From a bacterium (lineage in GTDB: Bacteria; Zhuqueibacterota; Zhuqueibacteria; Residuimicrobiales; Residuimicrobiaceae), in assembly GCA_029565685.1 (NCBI GenBank), contig JAKQNR010000022.1, forward strand, positions 310,001 to 374,000: a stretch of 64,000 bases of DNA. Direction: 5' to 3'. Below, one piece after another: positions 24,291 to 33,637 of this stretch; the first letter of the stretch is position 1, and each line of letters opens with the position of its first letter. Under the pieces are notes generated by a model. It saw only the letters and a program-made list of their open reading frames with translations, had not been told where the DNA came from and did no database searches. Position numbers and translations under genes: made by a program.

Positions 24291-27030
24291 AATCGGACAG
24301 CGTTGGATCAGCATGATGGAACCAGGCCTGGGCCTCGGCATCGTTGAGGCGGTGGAAAGAGATTTCGTCGATATTCGCTTTCCTGCCAGCCGCTGCCAAC
24401 GTCGCTATGCCGCGGCCTCCGCGCCGCTGCGTCGGGTCGAGTTTCAGCCAGGAAACACCGTTCGCTCCCGTTCCGGTAATACACTGAGAATCGATGGGAT
24501 GGAGGTGAGGGACGGATTGCTGATCTATCGAGGCGACGGCGCAGAGCTGCCGGAAACCGAGCTTTCGGACCAGATGAGTTTCACTACGCCGGTCAACCGG
24601 CTGCACAGCGGTTTTGTCGATCGTAATCGTGATTTCTCGCTGCGCTACCGTTCTTTAGTCTATCAGCATAACTGGGCTAAATCCAGGGTACGGGGTTTTA
24701 TCGGCGGCCGTATCGCGTTGCTCCCCCACCAGCTTTATGTGGCAGGCGAAATCACCCATCGCGATTTGAACCGCGTGCTGCTGGCCGATGAGACCGGGCT
24801 GGGAAAAACAATCGAAGCGTGTCTGATTCTGCACCGTCGTCTGGTGAGTGGAAGCATCGCACGCGTTTTGGTGCTGACGCCTTTAAGCCTGGTGCATCAA
24901 TGGTTCATCGAGCTGTATCGCAAGTTCAATCTGTTTTTTCGCATTTTTGATGACGAGTACTGCCGGTCGCTGGAGGGTTCCGATGCGAAGGCAAATCCAT
25001 TTCTGGACGATCAGTTGGCCCTGTGCAGCATGGATTTTCTCGAACGAAATCCTCTGCGCCGGCGACAGATGGTGGCTGCCGGGTGGGACTGCGTGGTCAT
25101 CGACGAAGCGCATCACCTGACGGAAAACAGCGCCAACTATGCGCTGGCGGTCCAAATCAGCGCCGTCTGCCGTCAGTTGATTCTTCTCTCCGCCACTCCG
25201 GAGCAACTGGGGCGGAAGAGCCATTTCAGCCGCCTGCAATTATTGGATCCAGCCCGATATTCGGATTACCGTCGCTTTCTTCAGGAGGAAAAGCGTTATC
25301 GCCGTGTTTCCGCATTATTGGACCATATTTGCGATCATCGTCCCTTGACAGCCGCTCAAACCCGGCTGATCGAAGAATTGCTTCCCGAAGAGCCCCATGG
25401 CTCTCCTGCACAGTGGCGCCTCCGTCTGCAAAATGATCCCAAGCTGCAGGAACGAGTGATTGAGGATTTGTTGGACCAGCATGGGCTCGGCCGAGTGGTG
25501 TTTCGCAACACCCGTTCCGCCATTCCAGGATTTCCCTGCCGACAGGTCCATCTGATACCACTATCCGCCGCCGCCGACAGAGCGTTCTCTGCGGCGGCTG
25601 ATCCGCGCATCTCCTGGTTGGTTCAGTTTCTGCGCCAGGATCGTCAGCGCAAAGTGCTGCTTATCTGCAAAAGTGTGGAACAGGTCCTTGAGATTGAACA
25701 GGCGTTGCGTAAACGGATGAAGATACAAGTCGCCCTGTTTCATGAGAAAATTTCACTGCTGCAACGCGACCGCTATGCGGCCTGGTTTGCCAGAAAGGAC
25801 GGCGCGCAGATTTGTCTTTGCTCAGAGATCGGCAGCGAGGGCCGTAATTTTCAATTCGCTCAGCATCTGGTGCTCTATGATCTTCCTGCCAATCCCGAGC
25901 TGGTGGATCAGCGCATCGGTCGGTTGGATCGTATCGGGCAAGCCCACAGCATTCACATTCATGTGCCGTACCAAGTGGGAAGCGCGGAAGAGATTTTAGC
26001 TCTCTGGTATCATGAAGGATTGAACGCTTTTGAACAAAATGTGCCTGGCAGCTATCAGATCTATCGCCGTGTGCAAAAAGAACTCGAACGCCGCATCCGT
26101 TTGCTGCAGCTTAAGGGGATGAAGACTTTATGCCAAAAAACCGCTCAATTGCGCCGGGAAGTTTCCGCCCAGATGCGCTTGGGCCGGGACAGGCTGCTGC
26201 AACTATACTCCTTTCGACCGGAGATAGCCGCTCACCTGGTGGAGGGGGTGCAGGCGCAGGATGCTCAACCGGGTCTGGAAAAATTTATGCTGGAGGTCAT
26301 GACATTCTATGATCTGCGCGTGAATTATTTGGAAGAACGCACCTATCGCGTCAGCACAGAGTCTTTATCCAATCCTGAATTTCCTCTTCCCTTGATGAAA
26401 GAGGAGGAATTCACCATCACCTTTGATCGTACCATTGCCTGCCAGCACGAGGATTGGGAGTTTTTGACTTGGGACCATCCGATGGTTCTCGGAGTGCTGG
26501 ATCTGCTTCTCGGTTCGGAGAAGGGCAACTGCGCCCTGGCCATGATGCCAGAGGCGGAGGAGTCGGGCTTTTTGCTGGAGGCTGTGTACGTGTTGGAATG
26601 CATTGCACCGAAAGCCATGGAGATTGACCGCTTTCTGCCGCCGCGACCGGTGCGAATCGTCGTGGATCATACTCTGCAGGATTGCACGGAAAAGCATAGC
26701 GTCAAATCATGGATCCGGCGATTGCGGGAGCCGGATCCACACCGTTGGCCGGGCCAACCGCTTTCAGCAGAACAGCTGAACGCCATGATCGATGCCACCG
26801 CCCAGTTCGCCGAGCGCAACAGTCAGGAGATCCGCGCCAACAGCCGCCGGTTCATGGAGCAGCAGTTGGGATACGAGAGAGACCGGCTGCGTGGACTGGC
26901 GCGAAAGAATCCAAACATCAAGCCGCAGCAAGTGGACGATCTGCACGAACGAATGCAAGCCCTGGCTGGCATCTTGGACACGGCGCGGCTGCGATTGGAT
27001 GCGCTGCGCCTGGTCTATTGTTTTTCTTGA
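24277..27030 (+). CDS. rapA: RapA-like SNF2 helicase (RNA polymerase recycling factor type)
   Basis: 917 residues, near the 968 of E. coli RapA. N-terminal Tudor-like segments (FKIGQRWISMMEPGLGLGIV, LRRVEFQPGNTVRS) precede the helicase core: LLPHQLYVAGEI, LLADETGLGKTIEACLIL (Walker A 171-178), VLTPLSLVHQW, VVIDEAHHL, LILLSATPEQLG and, in the second half, ICLCSEIGSEGRNFQFAQ and LVDQRIGRLDRIGQ. These are the signature motifs of RapA, which frees RNA polymerase from post-termination complexes. It starts with TTG 24277, 6 nt after AGGAG, and overlaps the GH106 stop by 14 nt, an odd partner for a housekeeping factor. The overlap implies translational coupling with the rhamnosidase. Confidence 0.88.
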   Translation: MQVFKIGQRWISMMEPGLGLGIVEAVERDFVDIRFPASRCQRRYAAASAPLRRVEFQPGNTVRSRSGNTLRIDGMEVRDGLLIYRGDGAELPETELSDQMSFTTPVNRLHSGFVDRNRDFSLRYRSLVYQHNWAKSRVRGFIGGRIALLPHQLYVAGEITHRDLNRVLLADETGLGKTIEACLILHRRLVSGSIARVLVLTPLSLVHQWFIELYRKFNLFFRIFDDEYCRSLEGSDAKANPFLDDQLALCSMDFLERNPLRRRQMVAAGWDCVVIDEAHHLTENSANYALAVQISAVCRQLILLSATPEQLGRKSHFSRLQLLDPARYSDYRRFLQEEKRYRRVSALLDHICDHRPLTAAQTRLIEELLPEEPHGSPAQWRLRLQNDPKLQERVIEDLLDQHGLGRVVFRNTRSAIPGFPCRQVHLIPLSAAADRAFSAAADPRISWLVQFLRQDRQRKVLLICKSVEQVLEIEQALRKRMKIQVALFHEKISLLQRDRYAAWFARKDGAQICLCSEIGSEGRNFQFAQHLVLYDLPANPELVDQRIGRLDRIGQAHSIHIHVPYQVGSAEEILALWYHEGLNAFEQNVPGSYQIYRRVQKELERRIRLLQLKGMKTLCQKTAQLRREVSAQMRLGRDRLLQLYSFRPEIAAHLVEGVQAQDAQPGLEKFMLEVMTFYDLRVNYLEERTYRVSTESLSNPEFPLPLMKEEEFTITFDRTIACQHEDWEFLTWDHPMVLGVLDLLLGSEKGNCALAMMPEAEESGFLLEAVYVLECIAPKAMEIDRFLPPRPVRIVVDHTLQDCTEKHSVKSWIRRLREPDPHRWPGQPLSAEQLNAMIDATAQFAERNSQEIRANSRRFMEQQLGYERDRLRGLARKNPNIKPQQVDDLHERMQALAGILDTARLRLDALRLVYCFS

Positions 27031-27053
27031 TTTCAAAATGGATGAGGAGAAGC

Positions 27054-29987
27054 ATGACCTTTTCATCGATCACAAATCGGCGCGCTTTTTCAGCTCGATG
27101 GCTGGTCACGGCGATGACCGGCCTCTGGCTGTGCAGCATTGAGCCTGCATGGCCGGCGACGATCATTTTGACCAGCGATCAGCAGTTGAACGATCTGCAG
27201 GATCCGGACAAGCGGATCGATCTGTCCACCGGCCTGGAAAAGCAGTACGGCAGTCTGCGCGAGGTCTGCGAGCAGGCGGCCCGGCAGGACGACCGGACGC
27301 TGGTCATTGCGTTTGATGAATTTTTCCGACAATACCGCTTGCAGGCGGGTGCAGAGAGGCGCCTTACTCCGGACCAGGATGAGTATATTCAAAAAATCGC
27401 CAGGATCGGATCCTTTGCCGCGGGCTATCATATGGGCCTCGGTTTGAGCCTGCTCAGCCCGCTCGAATTGGGACCGGCGTTCATCAACCGCACCGGACAA
27501 GCCGGCCGCTGGCTTCACTACACGGTCACTGACCGGGATGACGAAACGGGACGTTTTTCGACGCAGCTCTGGCGGCAACGCTACTGGACCAACAACAAGG
27601 GCACTTTTACCGTCAAGTTGAAATCCGTGCGGGCCTTTGCTTTTAAGGAAAAAACCCTTGCCGATGGCCGCTACAGCGTTGTGGATCCTGAGGATATTCA
27701 CGAGATTTCTTCCGGCATCCAGCTGGTTGAATGGTCGTTGCCGCTGTCCAGCGGCCGCGTCCGCAACACCAACGATGAATTAGGCGCTTTCAGCCAGCGG
27801 GTGCAGATTCAGCATTCGGGCGACGGAGCGTTGAAAGGATATGATCGTGTTTTTATCTTGCTGGAATACGAAACGCCGGAGATGGATTACTTTAGCGACC
27901 AAGCGCTGCCCTTTTTGACCGATCTGATCAAAAAATACTCGGATCAAAAAATCAATCTGGTCTCTCTCTATTCCGATGAAATGCACATTCAACAGGATTG
28001 GCGTTATTTCTCTCACCACGATTACGGCCAGTTCTGTCTGCGTTACTTGACTCACAGCATGGCCGCAGAGTATGCGCGACGGTACGGGGATGAGTACCGT
28101 GACATGGATAAATACCTGCTCTATTTTTACTGCGGTCCCAAGCTGTTTTCCGACCGGCCGACCGCCTGTTCCAACACACAATACGTGATGGGAGCTACCC
28201 CAGAGGCCATGGCCCGGACCTGGCTGTTCCGCGACCGCTATTACAAACTGCTTAACCATCATGTGGTGGATCTGTTCAAACAGGCCAAGGACTATGCTGA
28301 AAAAGTGTTCGGTCGTGAATTGCCCACCCATGCGCACGCCTCCTGGGCGCAGAGTCCAACCATCGATCTGTGGAGCACCGGCCCGCTCCACCAGAGCGCC
28401 TATCAATACGAGTATACGCCTAATTTTGTCTGGTCCAATACAGTCCATCAGGCGGCCGCCGCTTGTTATGACTATTGGAAATGGGGGGAATATTTGCAGC
28501 CGACCGGCAATGATTTTGCCGAAGGGGGCTGGTCGGATCGCAATTATTACGGAGCGGCCTTGGCCGCCTCCATCGGCATCGTGAACCGCTACCCCAATGC
28601 CTACGCCGCGTTCTGGGGCATGCCCGTTGAAGTGCAGGAGCGCAAACAGGCGGTCAACAGTGCCTTCGGCGGCAGCGCCACCGCCACTATACAGGCGATC
28701 ACTGAAAATCAACATCGCGATGTGGATGTGCTGATTCTTTATCCCATGAATCTGGTGGCTGTGGAAGATCGATTCGGCAGTTGGATGGTGCAATATGCCT
28801 ATGCCAATTATATCACGGCGGAAAAACTGCTCGAAAAAGCCGTCCTGTCTGACGATGGACGCATCCTGCTGGCAGGCCGTTCTTTTTCCACTTTGGTTGC
28901 ATTATGTGAAGTGCTTCCCCCGGACGGCTTATTGCCGCTCATGGAGACCATGGCCCGCCGGGGCGGGCATGTGCTCTGGTGCGGCTCTCCGCCACGGATG
29001 ACGCAATCGGGCGTTTCCTGCCTCGAGGGGTGGCAAAATCTCTTCGGCGTGGATTATACGCCCTCTCTGCATTTCGGTGAAATCGCCGCCGGCAAGCAGG
29101 TGCGATTTGTCCAATCCTGGCAGTCAATAGCCGAACAGACGATTCTCACTGATTTTATGGTGGACTATATCTATCCTGTGCACAAGCGGGAAAATGCACA
29201 GGAGGTCGCCTGGGTGGACGACCGTCTTGTCGGCGTCTATAGAAAATTGGACAAAGGGGATGCGGCCTTTTGCGGATTTCGACCGCGCGATGATCAGTCC
29301 GCCAGTCTCGGCTACGAGACCAGCACTTTATTCAACATTCTGCACGTTCTCGGCGCCTATCCAGCCAGCGGCCGTTTTCCCGGTGTGAATGACAACACCG
29401 AAGTACTGTCGCGAACCGCTCCCTTTCTGGCCACGCGGTTTCCTAACCATACAACCGTGATCGCCGCGCACCATCGACTCTATCGTGAAAGTTGGCCCGG
29501 CGGTTTCAGCCGCAACCGGGCGATCGACGAACAGATAATGCACGAACATCCCCTGCCTTCCGATACTCTGCGCTTGGATAAGGTTGCGGTCAACGGTCAT
29601 GAGGTCACATTCAGCGGAAGATTGATCTGTGCTTTCAATATCGCCCCCTCGGGCCGATTAATCGCCTTTGAAGGCCATGGATGCAAGGAAATTGAGATTG
29701 ATGGCGTCTGTTACCGTTTCAGCGATCGGCCGCTGCCCCTGATCGCTTGGGCGCCGGCTTTTTCACCTCCTGCTCTGCCTGAAACACCTTTGCTGCAGAT
29801 CCGCGGTCAGGGTTCCGGCCGGATCGCCATTCCATGGCCGTTTTCAACGGCGCCTCAAAGCATCTATCAGACCTCTTCGGATGCGCAAAAAGACGCTGTT
29901 CGTGTTGCCTTTACTTTTGACGGTCATTCGATTTTCCTGCCATTGACGCCGCAGTTGCAGGATCAGTGGCTTTATGTTTGTCCGTGA
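27054..29987 (+). CDS. Large secreted protein of unknown family, possible TIM-barrel glycosidase
   Basis: 977 residues from ATG 27054, with GAGGAGA just upstream. A long signal peptide (WLVTAMTGLWLCSIEPAWPA) is visible. The middle has YSDEMHIQQDWRYFSHHDYG, NTVHQAAAACYDYWKWGEYL, FAEGGWSDRNYYGAALAASI and VDVLILYPMNLVAVEDRFGSW, the last typical of a beta-strand plus glutamine-amidotransferase-like domain next to GH42/GH106-type barrels. The C-terminus is beta-rich. I do not recognise the family with confidence. Its place among GH88, GH99-like and GH106 genes suggests rhamnoglycan processing. It is not a TonB or SusD protein. It starts 23 bp after rapA. Confidence 0.7.
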   Translation: MTFSSITNRRAFSARWLVTAMTGLWLCSIEPAWPATIILTSDQQLNDLQDPDKRIDLSTGLEKQYGSLREVCEQAARQDDRTLVIAFDEFFRQYRLQAGAERRLTPDQDEYIQKIARIGSFAAGYHMGLGLSLLSPLELGPAFINRTGQAGRWLHYTVTDRDDETGRFSTQLWRQRYWTNNKGTFTVKLKSVRAFAFKEKTLADGRYSVVDPEDIHEISSGIQLVEWSLPLSSGRVRNTNDELGAFSQRVQIQHSGDGALKGYDRVFILLEYETPEMDYFSDQALPFLTDLIKKYSDQKINLVSLYSDEMHIQQDWRYFSHHDYGQFCLRYLTHSMAAEYARRYGDEYRDMDKYLLYFYCGPKLFSDRPTACSNTQYVMGATPEAMARTWLFRDRYYKLLNHHVVDLFKQAKDYAEKVFGRELPTHAHASWAQSPTIDLWSTGPLHQSAYQYEYTPNFVWSNTVHQAAAACYDYWKWGEYLQPTGNDFAEGGWSDRNYYGAALAASIGIVNRYPNAYAAFWGMPVEVQERKQAVNSAFGGSATATIQAITENQHRDVDVLILYPMNLVAVEDRFGSWMVQYAYANYITAEKLLEKAVLSDDGRILLAGRSFSTLVALCEVLPPDGLLPLMETMARRGGHVLWCGSPPRMTQSGVSCLEGWQNLFGVDYTPSLHFGEIAAGKQVRFVQSWQSIAEQTILTDFMVDYIYPVHKRENAQEVAWVDDRLVGVYRKLDKGDAAFCGFRPRDDQSASLGYETSTLFNILHVLGAYPASGRFPGVNDNTEVLSRTAPFLATRFPNHTTVIAAHHRLYRESWPGGFSRNRAIDEQIMHEHPLPSDTLRLDKVAVNGHEVTFSGRLICAFNIAPSGRLIAFEGHGCKEIEIDGVCYRFSDRPLPLIAWAPAFSPPALPETPLLQIRGQGSGRIAIPWPFSTAPQSIYQTSSDAQKDAVRVAFTFDGHSIFLPLTPQLQDQWLYVCP

Positions 29988-30011
29988 GGCTTTCCGGTCT
30001 TGGAGTCAAGT

Positions 30012-31064
30012 ATGAGCATGAATCCGTCTGCCATGAAAAGCAGGACCAACGTCACCATCAAGGACATCGCCCGCAAGCTGCAATTGCATCATACGACGGT
30101 GTCGCGCGCGTTGCGCGATCATCCGGACGTGAAAGAAGAAACGCGCCGTCTCATTTTGGCGACGGCGCAGGAGATGAACTATCATCCCAATACCTTTGCG
30201 GCCAATCTGCGCAACCAGAAAAGCAACGTGATCGGCGTGATCGTCCCGGAGCTGTCGCACGATTTTTTCTCCTCCATTGTCAGTGAGGTGACCAATGAGG
30301 CGGACCGGCATGGCTATTCGGTGATGATCTGTCAATCCAACGAAAGCGTGGATCAGGAGAATAAGAACATATCGGCACTGATCCGCAACCGGGTGGCCGG
30401 TGTGTTGGCATCCACTTCGCAATTCACGATCAACGAGACGCCGTTTCGCAGCATTATGGACGCGGGCATTCCTTTGGTTTTTTTTGATCGCGTCTGCCGC
30501 GGACTGGCGACCAGCAAAGTGGTTGTAGATTTTTATCAGGGCGCCTGTCAGATGATGGAGCATCTGATCGAACTGGGCTTCCGTCGCATCGCTCATATCG
30601 CCGGCCCCGCCGACGTGGCCGGCGCGCGAGAGAGACTGCAAGGCTATCTCGATGTATGCCGGCGTTTCGGTCTGCCGTTGGACGAGCGATTGATCGTGCC
30701 CGGCGGCTTTTTGGCGGAGAACGGCGTGTTGGCGGCGGAGCGTTTGCTCGCCCTGGCTCACCGACCGGACGCCGTCTTTGCAGTCAACGACGAAGTGGCC
30801 ATCGGCGCTATGATCCGGTTGAAAGAGGAGGGGCTGCAGGTTCCGCAAGATATCGCGGTCGCTGGATTTGATAACGACAAAATTTCCGCCTTTACCACGC
30901 CGCCCCTGACCACCGTGGATGTGCCGCGCGTGGAGATCGGCAAAAAATCGGTCGAATTGCTGTTGCCCTATCTGGAACCGGCAAAGACAACGCCGGAACC
31001 CGTGATAGTCCGGCTCGCCACCAAATTGGTGGTCCGGGCTTCAACCGGACATCCTTCGGCCTGA
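30012..31064 (+). CDS. LacI-family transcriptional regulator
   Basis: 350 residues. The N-terminal helix-turn-helix VTIKDIARKLQLHHTTVSRALRDHPDV is of the LacI type, with hinge NLRNQKSNVIGVIVPELSHDFFSSIV. The effector domain continues GVLASTSQFTIN, PLVFFDRVCRG, GFRRIAHIAGP, DAVFAVNDEVAIGAM and IAVAGFDNDKISAFTTPPLTTVDVP, all standard for sugar-responsive repressors. The position after the glycosidase genes and 1 kb before rhaT makes it the best candidate for the regulator of the rhamnose island. The ATG at 30012 is used because GGAG is 6 nt upstream of it; the TTG at 30000 lacks that. No operator could be identified by eye. Confidence 0.93.
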   Translation: MSMNPSAMKSRTNVTIKDIARKLQLHHTTVSRALRDHPDVKEETRRLILATAQEMNYHPNTFAANLRNQKSNVIGVIVPELSHDFFSSIVSEVTNEADRHGYSVMICQSNESVDQENKNISALIRNRVAGVLASTSQFTINETPFRSIMDAGIPLVFFDRVCRGLATSKVVVDFYQGACQMMEHLIELGFRRIAHIAGPADVAGARERLQGYLDVCRRFGLPLDERLIVPGGFLAENGVLAAERLLALAHRPDAVFAVNDEVAIGAMIRLKEEGLQVPQDIAVAGFDNDKISAFTTPPLTTVDVPRVEIGKKSVELLLPYLEPAKTTPEPVIVRLATKLVVRASTGHPSA

Positions 31065-31173
31065 TCCAGAGACCGGCTGCGTGAATGCATGGTAGGCGCT
31101 CCAACAGGATCGGTTGCATGGAGGTCGTCGGGAGATTTCATTCTTTTATCAACCAAGAGCTCGAGAGGGCAAG

Positions 31174-31980
31174 ATGAATAACCATTCAACCATCGCCTGG
31201 ACGCTCTGCCTGGGGATGCTGCTGGCGTGCGGCGCCGGTCCATCGGCAAAGCGCAGGCCCCTCAAATCCGCGCGACAGGGCGGCATCTATGTTGTGGCGC
31301 ATCGCGGCAGCCATGCGGTTTATCCAGAGAACACCCTGGCGGCTTATCAACAGGCGATCGACGAGGGCGCTGATTTCGTCGAAATCGATGTGCGCACCAC
31401 ACTGGACCGACGCTTTGTCAGCTTTCATGACGCCTTCCTGACGATTCCGCCGGACGCTAAACGGGCCAGAATCTCTGAGTTGACGCTGCAACAGCTGCAG
31501 GCGCTTGACCTGGGCGGACCTCCAGGGATCGACAAGACTCACAACCGGATTCCTGAGCTCTCAGAAATCTGCAAGCTGTGCAAAGGACGAATCGGCATCT
31601 ATCTGGATCTCAAACAGGCGCCTGTGGATACGCTGGTTCGACTGATTCAGGACTGGGACATGACCGGCGATGTCTGGTGGTACGCCGATGAGGACGAGCT
31701 GGAGCAGGTGCTGGAACAGTGTCCGGATTGTTTGGTTATGCCCGATCCAGGACCGGAGAAGAATCTGCTGCCCCTCCTGCAACGGTTTAATCCGCGGTTG
31801 GTGGCGACGACCTGGGAGCGCTTTTCGCCCTCTTTTGCCCGGCGTTGTCACCAAGCCGGCGCCAAGGTTATCATGGATGAGGGTCAGCCGGATTGCTGGC
31901 GCCAGGCCCTGGAGTGGGGCTGCGATGGCATTCAGACTGACCATCCGGCTGAATTGATCGAATTTTTAGTCGATAGGTAG
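31174..31980 (+). CDS. Glycerophosphodiester phosphodiesterase-family lipoprotein
   Basis: 268 residues with a lipobox in CLGMLLACG. The GDPD motif set is complete: VVAHRGSHAVYPENTLAAY (HRG and ENT), DFVEIDVRTTLD (catalytic acidic residues), FVSFHDAFL and IYLDLKQAP, ending with GIQTDHPAELIEFL. GDPD enzymes hydrolyse deacylated phospholipids to glycerol-3-phosphate and an alcohol. Lipoprotein versions with this N-terminus are common in sugar loci of FCB bacteria, where the true substrate is often unknown. The start at 31174 is used because GAGAGG precedes it by 5 nt. A link to inositol release (see findings) is speculative. Confidence 0.85.
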   Translation: MNNHSTIAWTLCLGMLLACGAGPSAKRRPLKSARQGGIYVVAHRGSHAVYPENTLAAYQQAIDEGADFVEIDVRTTLDRRFVSFHDAFLTIPPDAKRARISELTLQQLQALDLGGPPGIDKTHNRIPELSEICKLCKGRIGIYLDLKQAPVDTLVRLIQDWDMTGDVWWYADEDELEQVLEQCPDCLVMPDPGPEKNLLPLLQRFNPRLVATTWERFSPSFARRCHQAGAKVIMDEGQPDCWRQALEWGCDGIQTDHPAELIEFLVDR

Positions 31981-32126
31981 ATCACCGCGCTGCGAGGCGC
32001 CATGGCCGTGCCGCCTTGATAAACGACCACAGGTGCGTGGACAGGGCTGTAACGGTCGTCGCTTTGCAAAAAGCGCATCGTCTTTTTTCTTAAAAATTTT
32101 GTCTAACACATGCAAAGGAGCTGTTC

Positions 32127-33224
32127 ATGAATCCGAATCCGATTCTGGGTGTCTTTTTCCACTGGCTTGGCGGGCTGGCTTCTGGAAGTTTCTATGTTCC
32201 GTATCGTGGGGTAAAAAAATGGGCTTGGGAGGTCTATTGGCTGGCAGGCGGGGTGTTCAGTTGGATCGTCATGCCCTGGCTGATGGCGAGTTTGATCATT
32301 CCCAATCTCTTTCAGGTGTTGGCGGAGCAATCCCTCAACACCCTGGCCTGGACCTACTTTTGGGGCATGATGTGGGGCTTTGGCGGATTGACCTTTGGCC
32401 TGACCATGCGCTATCTCGGTATGAGTCTCGGCATGGCAGTGGCCCTGGGCTATTGCGCGGTTTTTGGAACCATCATGCCGCCGATTTTTGACGGCACTAT
32501 CGGCGCCAAACTGCACACCATACCCGGCCAGATCATTCTCATCGGCATCATCATCTGTCTGCAGGGCATCGTCATCGTGGCGCTGGCCGGTATGTCCAAG
32601 GAACGGGAGATGACCGATGAGCAGAAGCGCGAATCCATCAAAGAGTTCAGTTTCTGGAAGGGCATCCTGGTCGCCACTTTTTCCGGGATCATGAGCTCCT
32701 GCATGGCTTATGGCATGTCCGCCGGCGAGCCCATCTCGGTCAGCGCCCTAAAGTATGGGGCCGATGGGATTTGGACCGGGCTGCCGAAATTGATTGTGGT
32801 TCTCGCTGGAGGCTTTACCACCAATTTTCTCTGGTGCCTGTACCTGCTGATCAAAAATAAAACGCTGCATCAATTTACCAGCCAATATGAACGTACAGAA
32901 GCGCCGGCCAAGACCGCTTCGGCCATCCGCGTGCCGTTGCTGGCGAATTTCCTTTTCAGCGCTCTGGCCGGCTGCACCTGGTATATGCAATTTTTCTTTT
33001 ACACCATGGGTGAAACGCAGATGGGGCATTACAAGTTTTCCAGCTGGACCATTCATATGGCCAGCATTATCATCTTCAGCACCCTGTGGGGCATTTTTCT
33101 CAAAGAGTGGAAAAACACCAGCGGCATGACCAAATTTATGCTGGGCCTCGCTCTGGTGACCCTCATCGGTTCTACGATCGTCATTGGATATGCCAATTAT
33201 CTCGGCACTCTGCCGGCGATGTGA
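32127..33224 (+). CDS. rhaT: L-rhamnose/H+ symporter
   Basis: 365 residues with ten hydrophobic segments. It matches the RhaT family: NPILGVFFHWLGGLASGSFY, VPYRGVKKWAWEVYWLAGG, WGMMWGFGGLTFGLTMRYLG, YCAVFGTIMPPIFDG, SCMAYGMSAGEPIS and AGCTWYMQFFFYTMGETQMG. It imports L-rhamnose with a proton across the inner membrane. The AAAGGAG ribosome site is at 32113-32119. Followed by rhaM 68 bp downstream, it supplies rhaA; it does not form the ABC-type route seen in Rhizobium. Confidence 0.95.
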   Translation: MNPNPILGVFFHWLGGLASGSFYVPYRGVKKWAWEVYWLAGGVFSWIVMPWLMASLIIPNLFQVLAEQSLNTLAWTYFWGMMWGFGGLTFGLTMRYLGMSLGMAVALGYCAVFGTIMPPIFDGTIGAKLHTIPGQIILIGIIICLQGIVIVALAGMSKEREMTDEQKRESIKEFSFWKGILVATFSGIMSSCMAYGMSAGEPISVSALKYGADGIWTGLPKLIVVLAGGFTTNFLWCLYLLIKNKTLHQFTSQYERTEAPAKTASAIRVPLLANFLFSALAGCTWYMQFFFYTMGETQMGHYKFSSWTIHMASIIIFSTLWGIFLKEWKNTSGMTKFMLGLALVTLIGSTIVIGYANYLGTLPAM

Positions 33225-33292
33225 GTGATCCTGTAAGCCGCATCGATAGAGCACACTGTCGGCTGCGCCCTGTTTCTGCAAAGGAAGTCAAA

Positions 33293-33607
33293 ATGAATCG
33301 TGTCGCCTTTAAGATGAAGCTCAAGCCCGGCGTTGCGGAAGAATATAAACGCCGGCACGATGAGATCTGGCCCGAGCTGGTTTGGCTGCTGCGCCAGTCC
33401 GGCATCTCCGATTATACCATCTGCCTCGACGTAGACACTGATACGCTATTTGCTCTGCAAAAACAAAGCGACGACCATCGAAGCCAGTCGCTGGCGGATC
33501 ATCCGATCATGCGCCGATGGTGGAATGATATGAAAGACCTGATGGAGTGTCAGGAAGACGGCCGGCCGATGGAATGGCCTCTGGTCGAGATGTTTCATAT
33601 GGATTGA
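33293..33607 (+). CDS. rhaM: L-rhamnose mutarotase
   Basis: 104 residues, the length of E. coli RhaM (YiiL, 104). MNRVAFKMKLKPGVAEEYKR, RHDEIWPELVWLLRQSGISDY and NMKDLMECQ-like text (DMKDLMECQEDGRPMEWPL) match the family, including the His and Tyr residues proposed for catalysis. It interconverts alpha and beta anomers of rhamnose, which speeds entry into RhaA. An in-frame GTG/ATG upstream would overlap rhaT; GGAAG about 6 nt before 33293 sets the start. Confidence 0.95.
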   Translation: MNRVAFKMKLKPGVAEEYKRRHDEIWPELVWLLRQSGISDYTICLDVDTDTLFALQKQSDDHRSQSLADHPIMRRWWNDMKDLMECQEDGRPMEWPLVEMFHMD

Positions 33608-33637
33608 GAACCAATATATTTTTTCGAGGAGAAACTT

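Noticed and set aside
27780..28793. 337-codon minus-strand ORF
   Set aside because: Antisense to the secreted protein at 27054, which has a signal peptide and ribosome site.
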